Translations under genes and position numbers: made by a program
Shown: positions 1-7,961 of the stretch, in pieces
How the letters are laid out: each line of letters starts with the position of its first letter
How positions within the stretch are numbered: the first letter of the stretch is position 1
The notes under the pieces: model-generated
The model's database searches: none
Told to the model about the DNA's origin: nothing
Seen by the model: the letters and a program-made list of their open reading frames with translations, nothing else
Source: Pseudomonas luteola NBRC 103146
Lineage (GTDB): Bacteria > Pseudomonadota > Gammaproteobacteria > Pseudomonadales > Pseudomonadaceae
Direction of reading: 5' to 3'
Assembly: GCF_002091675.1 (NCBI RefSeq)
Contig: NZ_BDAE01000020.1
Location: forward strand, 25,520 to 89,519
DNA: 64,000 nucleotides

Positions 1-297
1 CTGGTCCTCAACCAGCGACGGGTAGGTATAGACAGCGCCCAGCGCATCACAGGTAAAGCCGCCTGTAATGGCCGCTGCGCACGCTGCCGTCAGCTCAGCC
101 ACCTTGGCATCTATCGCAAGCTTGAGCGGAAGCGTTGCAGCAGCCTCTGAAAGCTCGGCAACGGTCGGCTGCGGCACGCCCTCAAGGGCCCATTCAGAAA
201 TGTAGTCGCCTCGATCATCAGCATCATTGCGCAACTGCCAGGAGGTTTTCGGGTTAGCCGCCGGAAACAGCGCAACCAGGATTTCATGCAAGGTCAT
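1..297 (-). CDS. DUF4376-like tail-fibre accessory protein (partial)
   Basis: Only the first 99 codons are present; the gene runs off the left edge. It begins MTLHEILVALFP and contains KVAELTAACAAAITGGF followed by a YTYPS stretch. The gene at 1172..1741 has a close match (KVAELNDACAAAIVAGF, then YSYPS), so the two are paralogues. This Ala-rich segment is typical of DUF4376-type proteins encoded next to phage tail fibres; a role in fibre assembly or attachment is inferred from position. The ATG overlaps the stop codon of the upstream fibre gene by one base (TAATG), which suggests translational coupling. Confidence 0.6.
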   Translation of the reverse strand, partial: MTLHEILVALFPAANPKTSWQLRNDADDRGDYISEWALEGVPQPTVAELSEAAATLPLKLAIDAKVAELTAACAAAITGGFTCDALGAVYTYPSLVEDQ

Positions 298-1175
298 TAT
301 TGAACTCTCCGACCGCTAAACCAGGACAGCGAACCGTCCGCATACGTGCTATCCGCTACGTTGCTAAAGTAATAAACGGCAATCTTGTCGCCCGCACTGA
401 GCGACAGCGCGCCGCTATGACCACCGAGCGAAGTATTCCCTATCGACGACGAGCTTTCGCCTAGACGGGCGCGCTGGACGCCGTTGATATAGAGGTCTAG
501 CGCGCGCGCAGCCACTGAGCCGGTACTGCCATGAACTTCCGCGCTAAACTCGTAGATTCCAGGGTACTTAACCGTGAACTGGCCGGTAGCAAGGTCGAAC
601 TCCTCCAGCTGATCCAGTGTTTTTGCACCAAAAACCACTCGCGTATAGGTCTGCGCGGCAATGGCCTGAGATGCAGACACAGCAGCGCGAAAGGCCGACA
701 GGCGCGACTTACTACGCTGGTCGATATCCCAGGTGCCGCCAATGGCAAACCAGTTCACGCCATCGGTATTCGTGAAAATGACGCTCTCGCCAGGGTTTAG
801 CGTCATCGCCGTGGCTCGACCGGCAGTGCCCGCCGACATGAAGTTCTGGCCCTGCACCTTAAAGTTAATCGCGTAAAAGGTATTACTGAAAAAGGCCAGC
901 GTTGCGCCAAGCACCTGACCGGCAGGCGGCATCGTAATAGTAATAACCTTGGACGCGGCCAACTGGAAAACCTTGCCCAGGTCATCGGCGGTCAATACCG
1001 TGTCCTCAGACAGCTGTGAGCTATCCTTAAAATTGCCTGCCTGGCGCATGACGAACGCGGTGTCTGCCAGCAATTTCGAGTTATTACCGCGCGCAGGCGT
1101 AGTGGCGCGCGTTGGGTTATCCATAAAGTCACGGACAGCCTTGTCCGTGTTACCCATGTCGAATGAACGAGTCAT
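297..1175 (-). CDS. Tail fibre protein with C-terminal C1q-like jelly-roll domain
   Basis: A 292-residue protein. The N-terminal half (about residues 50-150) has a beta-rich pattern (VITITMPPAG, NPGESVIFTN, VNWFAIGGTWD) also seen near residues 520-620 of the large fibre at 1751..3883. The C-terminal 130 residues (SQAIAAQTYTRVVF, YPGIYEFSAEVHGS, LSLSAGDKIAVYYFSN) follow the strand order of C1q/TNF-like receptor-binding heads of phage fibres. It is probably a distal, host-recognising fibre. Its ATG overlaps the previous stop (ATGA), so it sits in a coupled unit with the DUF4376-like genes on both sides. Confidence 0.65.
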   Translation of the reverse strand: MTRSFDMGNTDKAVRDFMDNPTRATTPARGNNSKLLADTAFVMRQAGNFKDSSQLSEDTVLTADDLGKVFQLAASKVITITMPPAGQVLGATLAFFSNTFYAINFKVQGQNFMSAGTAGRATAMTLNPGESVIFTNTDGVNWFAIGGTWDIDQRSKSRLSAFRAAVSASQAIAAQTYTRVVFGAKTLDQLEEFDLATGQFTVKYPGIYEFSAEVHGSTGSVAARALDLYINGVQRARLGESSSSIGNTSLGGHSGALSLSAGDKIAVYYFSNVADSTYADGSLSWFSGRRVQ

Positions 1176-1741
1176 GCTTGCACCTCACTCCAGACTACTG
1201 CGGCCAGCTCATTGAGCGTTGTAGCCGCCTTGGCTTTTTCCACGAGGTCGTCTTTTGCATCGATTAGCGTTTGCTTAATCAGGGCAAACGTGACGCCTAC
1301 CTTTTGCAGCTGCTCCAGCGTATGCGGGCGCTTGGCCCACACGCCCGCACGGTCAGCACACTTAAAGGTCGTACTGGTTGTCGGGGAAATGGACAGCATC
1401 TGAATAACGCCGGTTAGGTTTAGCTGGTCCTCGATCTTTGACGGGTAGCTGTAGGTCTCCCCAAGCGCGTCACTCTCAAAGCCCGCCACGATAGCGGCGG
1501 CGCAGGCGTCGTTCAGCTCGGCTACTTTGGCCTCCAGCGCAGCAGGCAACAGGTCGGCATCGGTTGTCGCCGTGACCTTGCCCTTGACCAGGCGATATGC
1601 CTGGTAGTCCTGGTGCTGGCTTTCGGAGCACTCGACCTGCTCACTCGGCAGCTCAAAGCCGTCAAAGGATGAAAGCTCATAGCGGAACGCACCCAAAGGC
1701 AGGCCCGCCGCGTTAAATTCAATCGTATGCTTAATCTGCAT
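1172..1741 (-). CDS. DUF4376-like tail-fibre accessory protein
   Basis: A 189-residue protein with no catalytic motif. The N-terminus (MQIKHTIEFNAAGLPLGAFRYEL) precedes an Ala-rich helical region and a segment (YSYPSKIEDQLNLTGVI) typical of DUF4376-type proteins. It lies 9 bp downstream of the large fibre gene and overlaps the next fibre by 4 bp. A role in fibre assembly, as an adaptor or chaperone, is inferred from position only. It is a paralogue of the truncated gene at the left edge, so this end of the fibre region contains a duplicated fibre plus accessory module. Confidence 0.6.
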   Translation of the reverse strand: MQIKHTIEFNAAGLPLGAFRYELSSFDGFELPSEQVECSESQHQDYQAYRLVKGKVTATTDADLLPAALEAKVAELNDACAAAIVAGFESDALGETYSYPSKIEDQLNLTGVIQMLSISPTTSTTFKCADRAGVWAKRPHTLEQLQKVGVTFALIKQTLIDAKDDLVEKAKAATTLNELAAVVWSEVQA

Positions 1742-1750
1742 TGGGCTGCC

Positions 1751-3883
1751 TTAACCTGCGTTCGTTGGGATAAACACGTAATGCGTGTTGTGCGTCATCG
1801 ACATCCATGTCACGGACGTGGCCGTGCCGTAGGCTTGGCAGACCACGGAGACCGTCTCGCCCTTTGCTACTTTGAGCGTTGCCGTATTGTTCATGCCGTT
1901 AGTGCAGCCATCGCTTGAAGACGACGTGCCCGAACTTGAGCCTGTAATGGCTGCCGAATTCGTTACAGGCGCAGGGTTAGTGCCATTGCCGATATTGATT
2001 GTTGACATAGCGATGACATAGCCGTCGCAAGGCGCAACAAATGACGGGTACGACTTGCGCCATGTAAACGCAGCGCTGGCCGTTGGAGTGCCAGTGCTGG
2101 AAATAGACGCCGCGATGCCTCTTGTGCGCGACTTGAAAGCGTCAGAATAGGGAAGTCGCGCCGAACCGCCAGCAGGCCACCAGTAGTTTGAACCGTTGGA
2201 CACAAGCGTTAGCGTGTCGCCAGGCCCCATTGAAATGGACGTCAGACTTTCCGTGTACTGTCCCGTCCGAATAACGTCAGAGCCTTGGACGACAATCGTT
2301 GCCGCTGACGCTCCGTTGCACTGTAGCAGTAGCGTCGCCCCGCTCGGCAGGCCAGCGCATGCAGGAAGTGTTATTGTGCTACCCGACGGGACAAGAATCG
2401 GCTTGCCGACCTGATCCTGCGTTAGCGTTGTATTGCCCGGAAGCGACGCCCAGTCTCGATAGTTGCCCGCCGCACGACGTAGAAACTCGGTAGTGACAAG
2501 TTTTAGACTGTTATCAAATTGCTCGGGGGTCGGAGCAGTCGGCTCGCCGGTAAAAGCAGGTGAATTGAGATTCGCCAGCGGCTCCCAAGGCCCGTTAAGC
2601 GCGCCATTCGAGTTTCCAGACACGCTCGTTGAAGCCGCTCTGCGATACCATACTTGCGACTTCGCGGGGTAGTAAATCAGTTGCAGTATCGTGTTTACGT
2701 CCCACGGTTTAACGTCGAGAATCGCGCCCTGAAGTGAGACGCCAGGCGGGCCATTGACGGTTGCCGCATCAAGCCGAAACGTGCCCTGCTCGATCATCGC
2801 GTTACAGTCGCCTGCATAAGGGCTGCGACTGACCATAAGGCCCCGCGCCATCATCTCGGCCTTCGTAAAGAAGTCAGGCAAGCTAAAGACGCTTTGCGCC
2901 TCAATCAGAATTACGTCACCAGCGTTTGCGCCCTTGGTTAGCACGACAGTAGAGCCGTCTTCTGCCCTATAGTCGCTACGGGAAAGCAAACGCCCGTTGT
3001 AATACACCTTGAGCGAACCAGGCGTATAGGTGCCATCAAAAGAGGTCTGCCCAGCACTCGCCACGTTCTCAAAAATCGATATCGTGCCGCCACCGCCGAC
3101 GCCACCCACGATCTGGAACGCGCTACCGTCGTAAATCAGCTCATAGACCGCGCCCGCCTTGACTTCGTTGGCCAGCAGGTTCTGATTGCCGTTTTTGTAG
3201 ACGTTGACCGCCGCCAGGCCATTGACCGCCGCTGTGACTGCGCCCGAATTACTGGCTGCCGCTTTGAAGATAAAGCGCTGGCCAGCTTTGTACGCGGCCA
3301 CTTTTACGCCGTCCTGCATGGTTAGGGCAATGGCGTTTGCCGTGCCTGCAACCGTCTTGGCCCACAGGTTGACTTGCGCGTCAATGAACACGTCGTAGCG
3401 GACATACTGCGGATGCGCATTATCTGCGCCCTCGTGCGCGGACAGTGCCGCCAGCGCGACCGACTGGTCAGGGTCAATCTGCACCGTCACCGATCCGCTC
3501 GGCACTTGCGCCAGACTGATATCGTTAAACAGCACAAAATCTACACCAGGCGTTTTATAGCCCAGCACTTCGCCTGCATTCGACCAGACCGCGAATAGGG
3601 TATCGCCAGCCCAGAAAGCGACCTCTGTTACCGCATAGGTGCCCACATCAGAGCGCCAGACGGACGAGATACGAATTTGAGTGTCAGTGATGCGAGTACC
3701 GCCCGCAATCGTGACCTTTTTTTGCTCATTGAGCAGCGCCGTTTCCTTGCCGGTCGGGATAAAGCTGCCCGTACCGAACGAAACGTGCGTTATTGCAATC
3801 TCAAGCCCCGTCGCTTTTGCGTTGAAAGCAGCCGCCTGGCCCGCTTCCGTAAGCGTCGGGTTGAAAACCTTTGCCGTTGCCAT
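1751..3883 (-). CDS. Large tail fibre protein
   Basis: A 710-residue structural protein. The first about 140 residues (MATAKVFNPTLTEAGQAAAF ... LLNEQKKVTIAGGT ... EVAFWAGDTLFAVWSN) match the tail-collar fibre N-terminal domain found in P2 gpH-type fibres, which attaches the fibre to the baseplate. The HPQYV motif near residue 160 is typical of the junction before the shaft. The middle is a repetitive beta-rich shaft, and the C-terminus is Gly/Ser/Thr-rich with short repeats (TGSSSGTSSSSDG). It follows the baseplate and esterase genes and precedes the DUF4376-like accessory gene. A host-recognition role is inferred. Confidence 0.8.
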   Translation of the reverse strand: MATAKVFNPTLTEAGQAAAFNAKATGLEIAITHVSFGTGSFIPTGKETALLNEQKKVTIAGGTRITDTQIRISSVWRSDVGTYAVTEVAFWAGDTLFAVWSNAGEVLGYKTPGVDFVLFNDISLAQVPSGSVTVQIDPDQSVALAALSAHEGADNAHPQYVRYDVFIDAQVNLWAKTVAGTANAIALTMQDGVKVAAYKAGQRFIFKAAASNSGAVTAAVNGLAAVNVYKNGNQNLLANEVKAGAVYELIYDGSAFQIVGGVGGGGTISIFENVASAGQTSFDGTYTPGSLKVYYNGRLLSRSDYRAEDGSTVVLTKGANAGDVILIEAQSVFSLPDFFTKAEMMARGLMVSRSPYAGDCNAMIEQGTFRLDAATVNGPPGVSLQGAILDVKPWDVNTILQLIYYPAKSQVWYRRAASTSVSGNSNGALNGPWEPLANLNSPAFTGEPTAPTPEQFDNSLKLVTTEFLRRAAGNYRDWASLPGNTTLTQDQVGKPILVPSGSTITLPACAGLPSGATLLLQCNGASAATIVVQGSDVIRTGQYTESLTSISMGPGDTLTLVSNGSNYWWPAGGSARLPYSDAFKSRTRGIAASISSTGTPTASAAFTWRKSYPSFVAPCDGYVIAMSTINIGNGTNPAPVTNSAAITGSSSGTSSSSDGCTNGMNNTATLKVAKGETVSVVCQAYGTATSVTWMSMTHNTHYVFIPTNAG

Positions 3884-3960
3884 GTGAGTCCTCGCAATGC
3901 GGTCCTGTAGCGCCCCGAAAAGACGGTTTGCTACCGTTAGCCGCTATTGTGAGGAGGTAG

Positions 3961-3981
3961 GCGGGCCGCCTTTCGGCCCGC
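3961..3981 (-). terminator. GC-rich hairpin after the SGNH esterase gene
   Basis: The arms GCGGGCC and GGCCCGC (7 bp, 7-nt loop) lie 13 bp after the stop of the SGNH gene. On the minus strand they directly follow GGGAAA, part of a post-stop motif seen at other gene ends. No U tract follows, so intrinsic termination is uncertain. It may instead be an RNA-processing or attenuation hairpin in the 111-bp gap before the large fibre gene. Confidence 0.4.
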
Positions 3982-3994
3982 TTTCCCAACTGCC

Positions 3995-5344
3995 TTAGTA
4001 CAGGACTTTGACCGCGCCCAGGCGGGAGAACCAGACTGTGCAATCTACCGTCTTGCTCGGCTGAATGTTGACGATGAGTCGGGCAGCAACTTTCGAATGG
4101 TTGGCTGACGTCAGGTAGGTTAGAACGGGCGTCTCGCGTGACAGCGGCCCAATCTCCTCGCTTGGCCAAGGCAAGGAGCTATCAGAGTCTTCGCCGTCAA
4201 GCTTTTGCGTATAAGACGGCTCCATATAAAGCGCAAGGCCAACAGCGCTAAGCCCCACGCCCTTGGACTTAACCAGGCCCGTCGCCTTGATTTTGTCCTG
4301 ATCCGAAAGGCTCGACAGCGTGACAAGGGACAGGCATGTAATCTCTGGCGCAGTCGATCCACTGGCACCAAAGATGCGTACCTTCTGCCATTCGACCCCT
4401 TCGCCGTCCACTTCTTTGCTCCAGGTCGTTTGCAGGCCGGTCATGTTGTTGCAAGAAGTCGTCCAGCCAGTTGCCATAACACTGCCGCTTGTAGCGTTGG
4501 CGTTAGCCGAAACGGTGCCGGTCGCGCCCGTCATCAACGGGTTGGCCGTCAGGCTGCCCAGCGGGTTTGTGCTTGCGTCAAATAGCGTGTTGGATTCGAG
4601 CAAGTCAGCCAGACCGCGAATGTATTTTGCAACAACCTGCGCAAGGCGCTTGCCAATGACCTGCGCACCCACCTTGCTGGGATGGATACCGTCGCGCAAC
4701 ATTTGCGGGTATGGGTAGTAATTGGTGCCGCTGGATGGGTCCACCAGGTCGTCCCATACGTTGACGACTTCGCACATTTTGGACATTTCTTCTTGCATCC
4801 AGACGTGCATCGCATAGTGGTCATTCTTGAGCGCTTGCGTGGTCAGTTCAAAATCACTTGAGCCGTTACCACGCGGCGTTTCACTAATAAGAATGACCGT
4901 GATCCCCGCCAGCTGGAACAGTCGCACCATCTCGCGAATATTGCGCTTGCTGGTGCCTAGATCAATCCGCCCGCCTGTGCGGTCGTTGGTCGAACCAAAG
5001 AGCACCACCAGGTTGGAGCCTGCGGCCTTCATCGCAGCAATGTGCGCCTTGATGCGCGCCAGCATCTGTACGGTCGTATCGCCCGCCACGCCGCCATTGA
5101 GGCCCACCGGAGCCATTGCAATGCCCAGCGAATAGGCTCCCAGCCAGTGCATGATGCCGTAGCCCTTCTGGAAGTCGTTGCCGTTCGAGCCCGACCAAGA
5201 CAAGTGGATGCGCGAATCGCCAAAGCCGGACACAAAGCGATTGCAGGCAGGCGCAAGGGCCAGATTTTCAGCCAGCACTACGCCCATTTTTGATAGCTCA
5301 GAGCTGAGCCGTACTACTTGGTTTGTCATGTCATTACTACTCAT
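3995..5344 (-). CDS. SGNH/GDSL-type esterase in the tail-fibre cluster
   Basis: A 449-residue protein. All four SGNH blocks are visible: GDS with Ser44, the Gly block in NGGVAGDTT (about residue 86), Asn120 in GSTNDR, and Asp218/His221 in DGIHPS. This is a hydrolase fold that removes acyl or acetyl groups, here most likely from host surface polysaccharide. The C-terminal about 190 residues look like a beta-sandwich carbohydrate-binding or tail-attachment domain. The gene lies between the gpI-like baseplate gene and the large fibre, consistent with a virion-borne deacetylase. The exact substrate cannot be read from the sequence. Confidence 0.75.
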   Translation of the reverse strand: MSSNDMTNQVVRLSSELSKMGVVLAENLALAPACNRFVSGFGDSRIHLSWSGSNGNDFQKGYGIMHWLGAYSLGIAMAPVGLNGGVAGDTTVQMLARIKAHIAAMKAAGSNLVVLFGSTNDRTGGRIDLGTSKRNIREMVRLFQLAGITVILISETPRGNGSSDFELTTQALKNDHYAMHVWMQEEMSKMCEVVNVWDDLVDPSSGTNYYPYPQMLRDGIHPSKVGAQVIGKRLAQVVAKYIRGLADLLESNTLFDASTNPLGSLTANPLMTGATGTVSANANATSGSVMATGWTTSCNNMTGLQTTWSKEVDGEGVEWQKVRIFGASGSTAPEITCLSLVTLSSLSDQDKIKATGLVKSKGVGLSAVGLALYMEPSYTQKLDGEDSDSSLPWPSEEIGPLSRETPVLTYLTSANHSKVAARLIVNIQPSKTVDCTVWFSRLGAVKVLY

Positions 5345-5380
5345 CTATGACGTTAGGCGCGCCAGCTGCCTGGCGCGGAT

Positions 5381-6259
5381 TTATTCGGGCGTCATGTATG
5401 CGCCGCTTGAGTTGACGACGTAATCGTCGTTGTCATTGGTGACGTAGTTGCCGGAAGGAATTAGCTGCGTATCGTTGGCCAGCACATAATCGCCGTCGTC
5501 ATTCATGACGTATGCGCCGTCATCGTTGGCCAAGGCATTAACGGGCTTGATATCACGAACAGCGGGTTGTATCTCGGAGCTTGCGAAGGCCATCACCAGG
5601 TTGGAACCGGCCATGACCGAGGCCGTACCCACAAAGGCCGTACCAATCTTCTCAGGGATCACTGCGCGCGCTTCGCCAGTCGTTCGCATGACGGTTACGC
5701 CATACATGGCCTGCGCAACGGGCACATAGGTTTTGACGAACCTGGCTACGCGCACGTTCAGCACGATCCGAGCCGCCACGGTGGACAGCAGCGCTTTCAG
5801 GATGCGCTCAGGAACGATATCGGTCTGGATATCCACGCGAACGCGCGACGTCAGAAAGTAGTCAGCCTCACTCTCGCCATCGAAGTCGATTTCGTTAGCG
5901 GACTTAAGCGCCGTGGGATATTCGGCGCTTTTCTTCTGGTACATTTGATCGACCGACCAGACCGAACCGAACAGGACTTGCAGATAAGTTCTTAGGAACG
6001 AAAGGCCGCGACGCGGGTTTCGATAGCGCCAGGCTTTGAACAGATAGCGTATGCCGTCCTCATCACCGTTATTGAGCACAACGAGGCCGTCTTGCGTCAG
6101 ATGCCGCTGAATCAGGGCAATAGAGCCCAGGTGCGGCGCGCCGTAGACGTTGATCTCGTCCGCTTCGGCCTTGAGCGTCTGCGCATGCAGCCAGGTGAAT
6201 AGCTCGGCCAGCTCCTGCTCAACGTCGCCGTTCTGGAACGTCTGTAACAGCGGGTTCAT
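5381..6259 (-). CDS. Baseplate/tail protein, gpI-position
   Basis: A 292-residue protein. Residues about 1-130 (LFTWLHAQTLKAEADEINVY, YLFKAWRYRNPRRGLSFLRT) precede an Asp/Asn-rich C-terminal tail of short repeats (NDDGAYVMNDDGDYVLAND ... VTNDNDDYVVNSSGAYM). The ATGA overlap with the J-like gene, and its place just before the fibre genes, correspond to the P2 gene I position, whose product links the baseplate wedge to fibres. The repetitive tail could be the fibre-attachment part. The assignment is positional; sequence similarity to gpI is not obvious. Confidence 0.55.
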   Translation of the reverse strand: MNPLLQTFQNGDVEQELAELFTWLHAQTLKAEADEINVYGAPHLGSIALIQRHLTQDGLVVLNNGDEDGIRYLFKAWRYRNPRRGLSFLRTYLQVLFGSVWSVDQMYQKKSAEYPTALKSANEIDFDGESEADYFLTSRVRVDIQTDIVPERILKALLSTVAARIVLNVRVARFVKTYVPVAQAMYGVTVMRTTGEARAVIPEKIGTAFVGTASVMAGSNLVMAFASSEIQPAVRDIKPVNALANDDGAYVMNDDGDYVLANDTQLIPSGNYVTNDNDDYVVNSSGAYMTPE

Positions 6260-7656
6260 TCGCTGGTCTCCACCGTCACGCTCAGGCTTTTGGCGGACAC
6301 ATAGCGATAGCTTTCGGGCAGAATCGTGTCGGCGTCAGTGACCTTGATATAGATATCGCTGGTCTCGGCCTGGCATGCCTGAATCTTGGACTGCAACAGG
6401 GTGCTGATTTTTCGGTACAGCACGCGCCCACGCCCGCGCTGCGCCCAGGCGGTATTTTCACCGTACTGGCCTAGAATCTGCTCGATAGCAGCCTGCTTAA
6501 CGGCTGAATCGTCATAAATGGACGGCACTTGCAGCGTAATCTGAACAGGTATCTCTACCCTCACGGCGGGCACGAACCGCACACGGTAGGAATCATCAGC
6601 GCGCGTAATCACCCGCTTGATTTCAGCCTCAAGCTCGGCTTGCTCTACGCCATCCTTGAGCGCAGCCACAAACAGCGTGTTCATATTGTCCACACTTGGC
6701 GAACGAACAGTCTCCTCAAGGCGCTCATTCCAGACCGACAAAAAGCGGAAGGTGCCGATGTTCTTACGAATCAAGACGTCGAAGTTGCCCAGAAACACAG
6801 CAGCGTCGTCATACAGTGACGGATAGCTCGTGATCTCGCGCAAGGTCTCGATAGTCATAGGGTCGGAGCCGACGCTGACGACTGAATCTAGCGTGACTTT
6901 TGCGCCGGAGTCGTAAGTGGTCGTTGCGTACTCGAACACAAACGGCGCGCCAGCAGACAGGGTAATGTTGCCCTCGGTCGATATGACCGTAATGCTCAGC
7001 ACTTCATTGATAGCAGGCTGATAGCCGCCGATATTGGCCGCACCAAAGACGATTTTAAGGGTTCGGTTCTCGTCGGTCTCAAGCGTAAAGCTGCGCGCCC
7101 CAAGCTCGGTATTTGTCAGGCTTGGCTGATAGGTAAAGTCATTACCAAACTGGTCAGCTACCTTGATTTCAACGATGCTGCCGGTCTCTGGCTGCGAGAC
7201 CGGAATCATATAAAACGGCTTGCTGGTCGTGACCGTATGCGCCGTGACCGTCTCGACCTGCTGCACCGTCTGCACGGTTGCTGTGCCATTGGCGGGTACG
7301 TCAGCGCCCACCGTGACGACATGAACACGGCCCTGCGGATCAAGCACGCGACGGCCTGCCTTTACGCTAAAGGCGGTCGCGGTAACGTTCTGAATAGCCA
7401 GGCGGGCGCGGTACGGCTGGCCCAGCGGCAATACGCCCTTGGCTGCCGCATCGGCCAGCACCGTGACGTCGCGGACCTTATCGAACGGCTCACTGGCCTG
7501 TACATCCTGCTCTTGCGAATGCAGCGACAGCATGGCCGACATAGCGCCCAGCAGCGCCATTAGACGCGGGTCTTTTGCCTGGTACAGCAGCGCGGCTTGT
7601 GGGTACTCGGAAATAGCACCCTCCGCTAATGTTAAATACTCGGCCTTTGTCTTCAC
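6256..7656 (-). CDS. Baseplate J-like protein
   Basis: A 466-residue protein with the features of gpJ/gp47-like baseplate wedge proteins. These are an N-terminal helical region, an early beta domain (VKAGRRVLDPQGRVHVVTVG) that ends around LKIVFGAANIGGYQP, a central segment with VAALKDGVEQAELEAEIKR, and a C-terminal domain (VRVEIPVQITLQVPSIYDD ... RGRGRVLYRKISTLLQ). The following fibre-proximal gene overlaps it by 4 bp and the gp25-like gene overlaps it upstream. This order (gp25/W, J, I, fibres) is the standard baseplate order of P2- and Mu-type contractile tails. Confidence 0.8.
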   Translation of the reverse strand: MKTKAEYLTLAEGAISEYPQAALLYQAKDPRLMALLGAMSAMLSLHSQEQDVQASEPFDKVRDVTVLADAAAKGVLPLGQPYRARLAIQNVTATAFSVKAGRRVLDPQGRVHVVTVGADVPANGTATVQTVQQVETVTAHTVTTSKPFYMIPVSQPETGSIVEIKVADQFGNDFTYQPSLTNTELGARSFTLETDENRTLKIVFGAANIGGYQPAINEVLSITVISTEGNITLSAGAPFVFEYATTTYDSGAKVTLDSVVSVGSDPMTIETLREITSYPSLYDDAAVFLGNFDVLIRKNIGTFRFLSVWNERLEETVRSPSVDNMNTLFVAALKDGVEQAELEAEIKRVITRADDSYRVRFVPAVRVEIPVQITLQVPSIYDDSAVKQAAIEQILGQYGENTAWAQRGRGRVLYRKISTLLQSKIQACQAETSDIYIKVTDADTILPESYRYVSAKSLSVTVETSE

Positions 7657-7961
7657 GCCACATTCCCCAAACTATCGATTGACAGCTGAGTCACGCCCAG
7701 GTCGATAACAATGCGCAACGTCTCCTTGCCGACGTTTTCCGCCCACAAGTTGAGCTGCCCTGGCGGAAACTTGGCCAGGATCGGTACGTCTTCGGTCAGC
7801 TTGGCCAGGAAGGCGTCAGCCAGGGCCGTGTTTAGCGGCTGCTGGAGGAGGTCCTTTAAGTTGCTGCCGTAGCCGCTGCCCAGGTAGCCATCGACGGGAG
7901 TGCTCAGCCAGTGGCGGATCATGTCCGCCACGTCATTGATTGTTAGTGTACTGCTCGCCAT
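7653..7961 (-). CDS. gp25/GpW-like baseplate wedge protein
   Basis: A 102-residue protein (MASSTLTINDVADMIRHWLS ... GSNLKDLLQQPLNTALADAF ... LRIVIDLGVTQLSID). Size, the helical N-terminus and the position just upstream of the J-like gene all fit the gp25/GPW family, a small lysozyme-related wedge component of contractile tails. Its stop overlaps the J-like start (ATGA) and its own start abuts the stop of the tape-measure-like gene. The family call is mostly contextual. Confidence 0.6.
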   Translation of the reverse strand: MASSTLTINDVADMIRHWLSTPVDGYLGSGYGSNLKDLLQQPLNTALADAFLAKLTEDVPILAKFPPGQLNLWAENVGKETLRIVIDLGVTQLSIDSLGNVA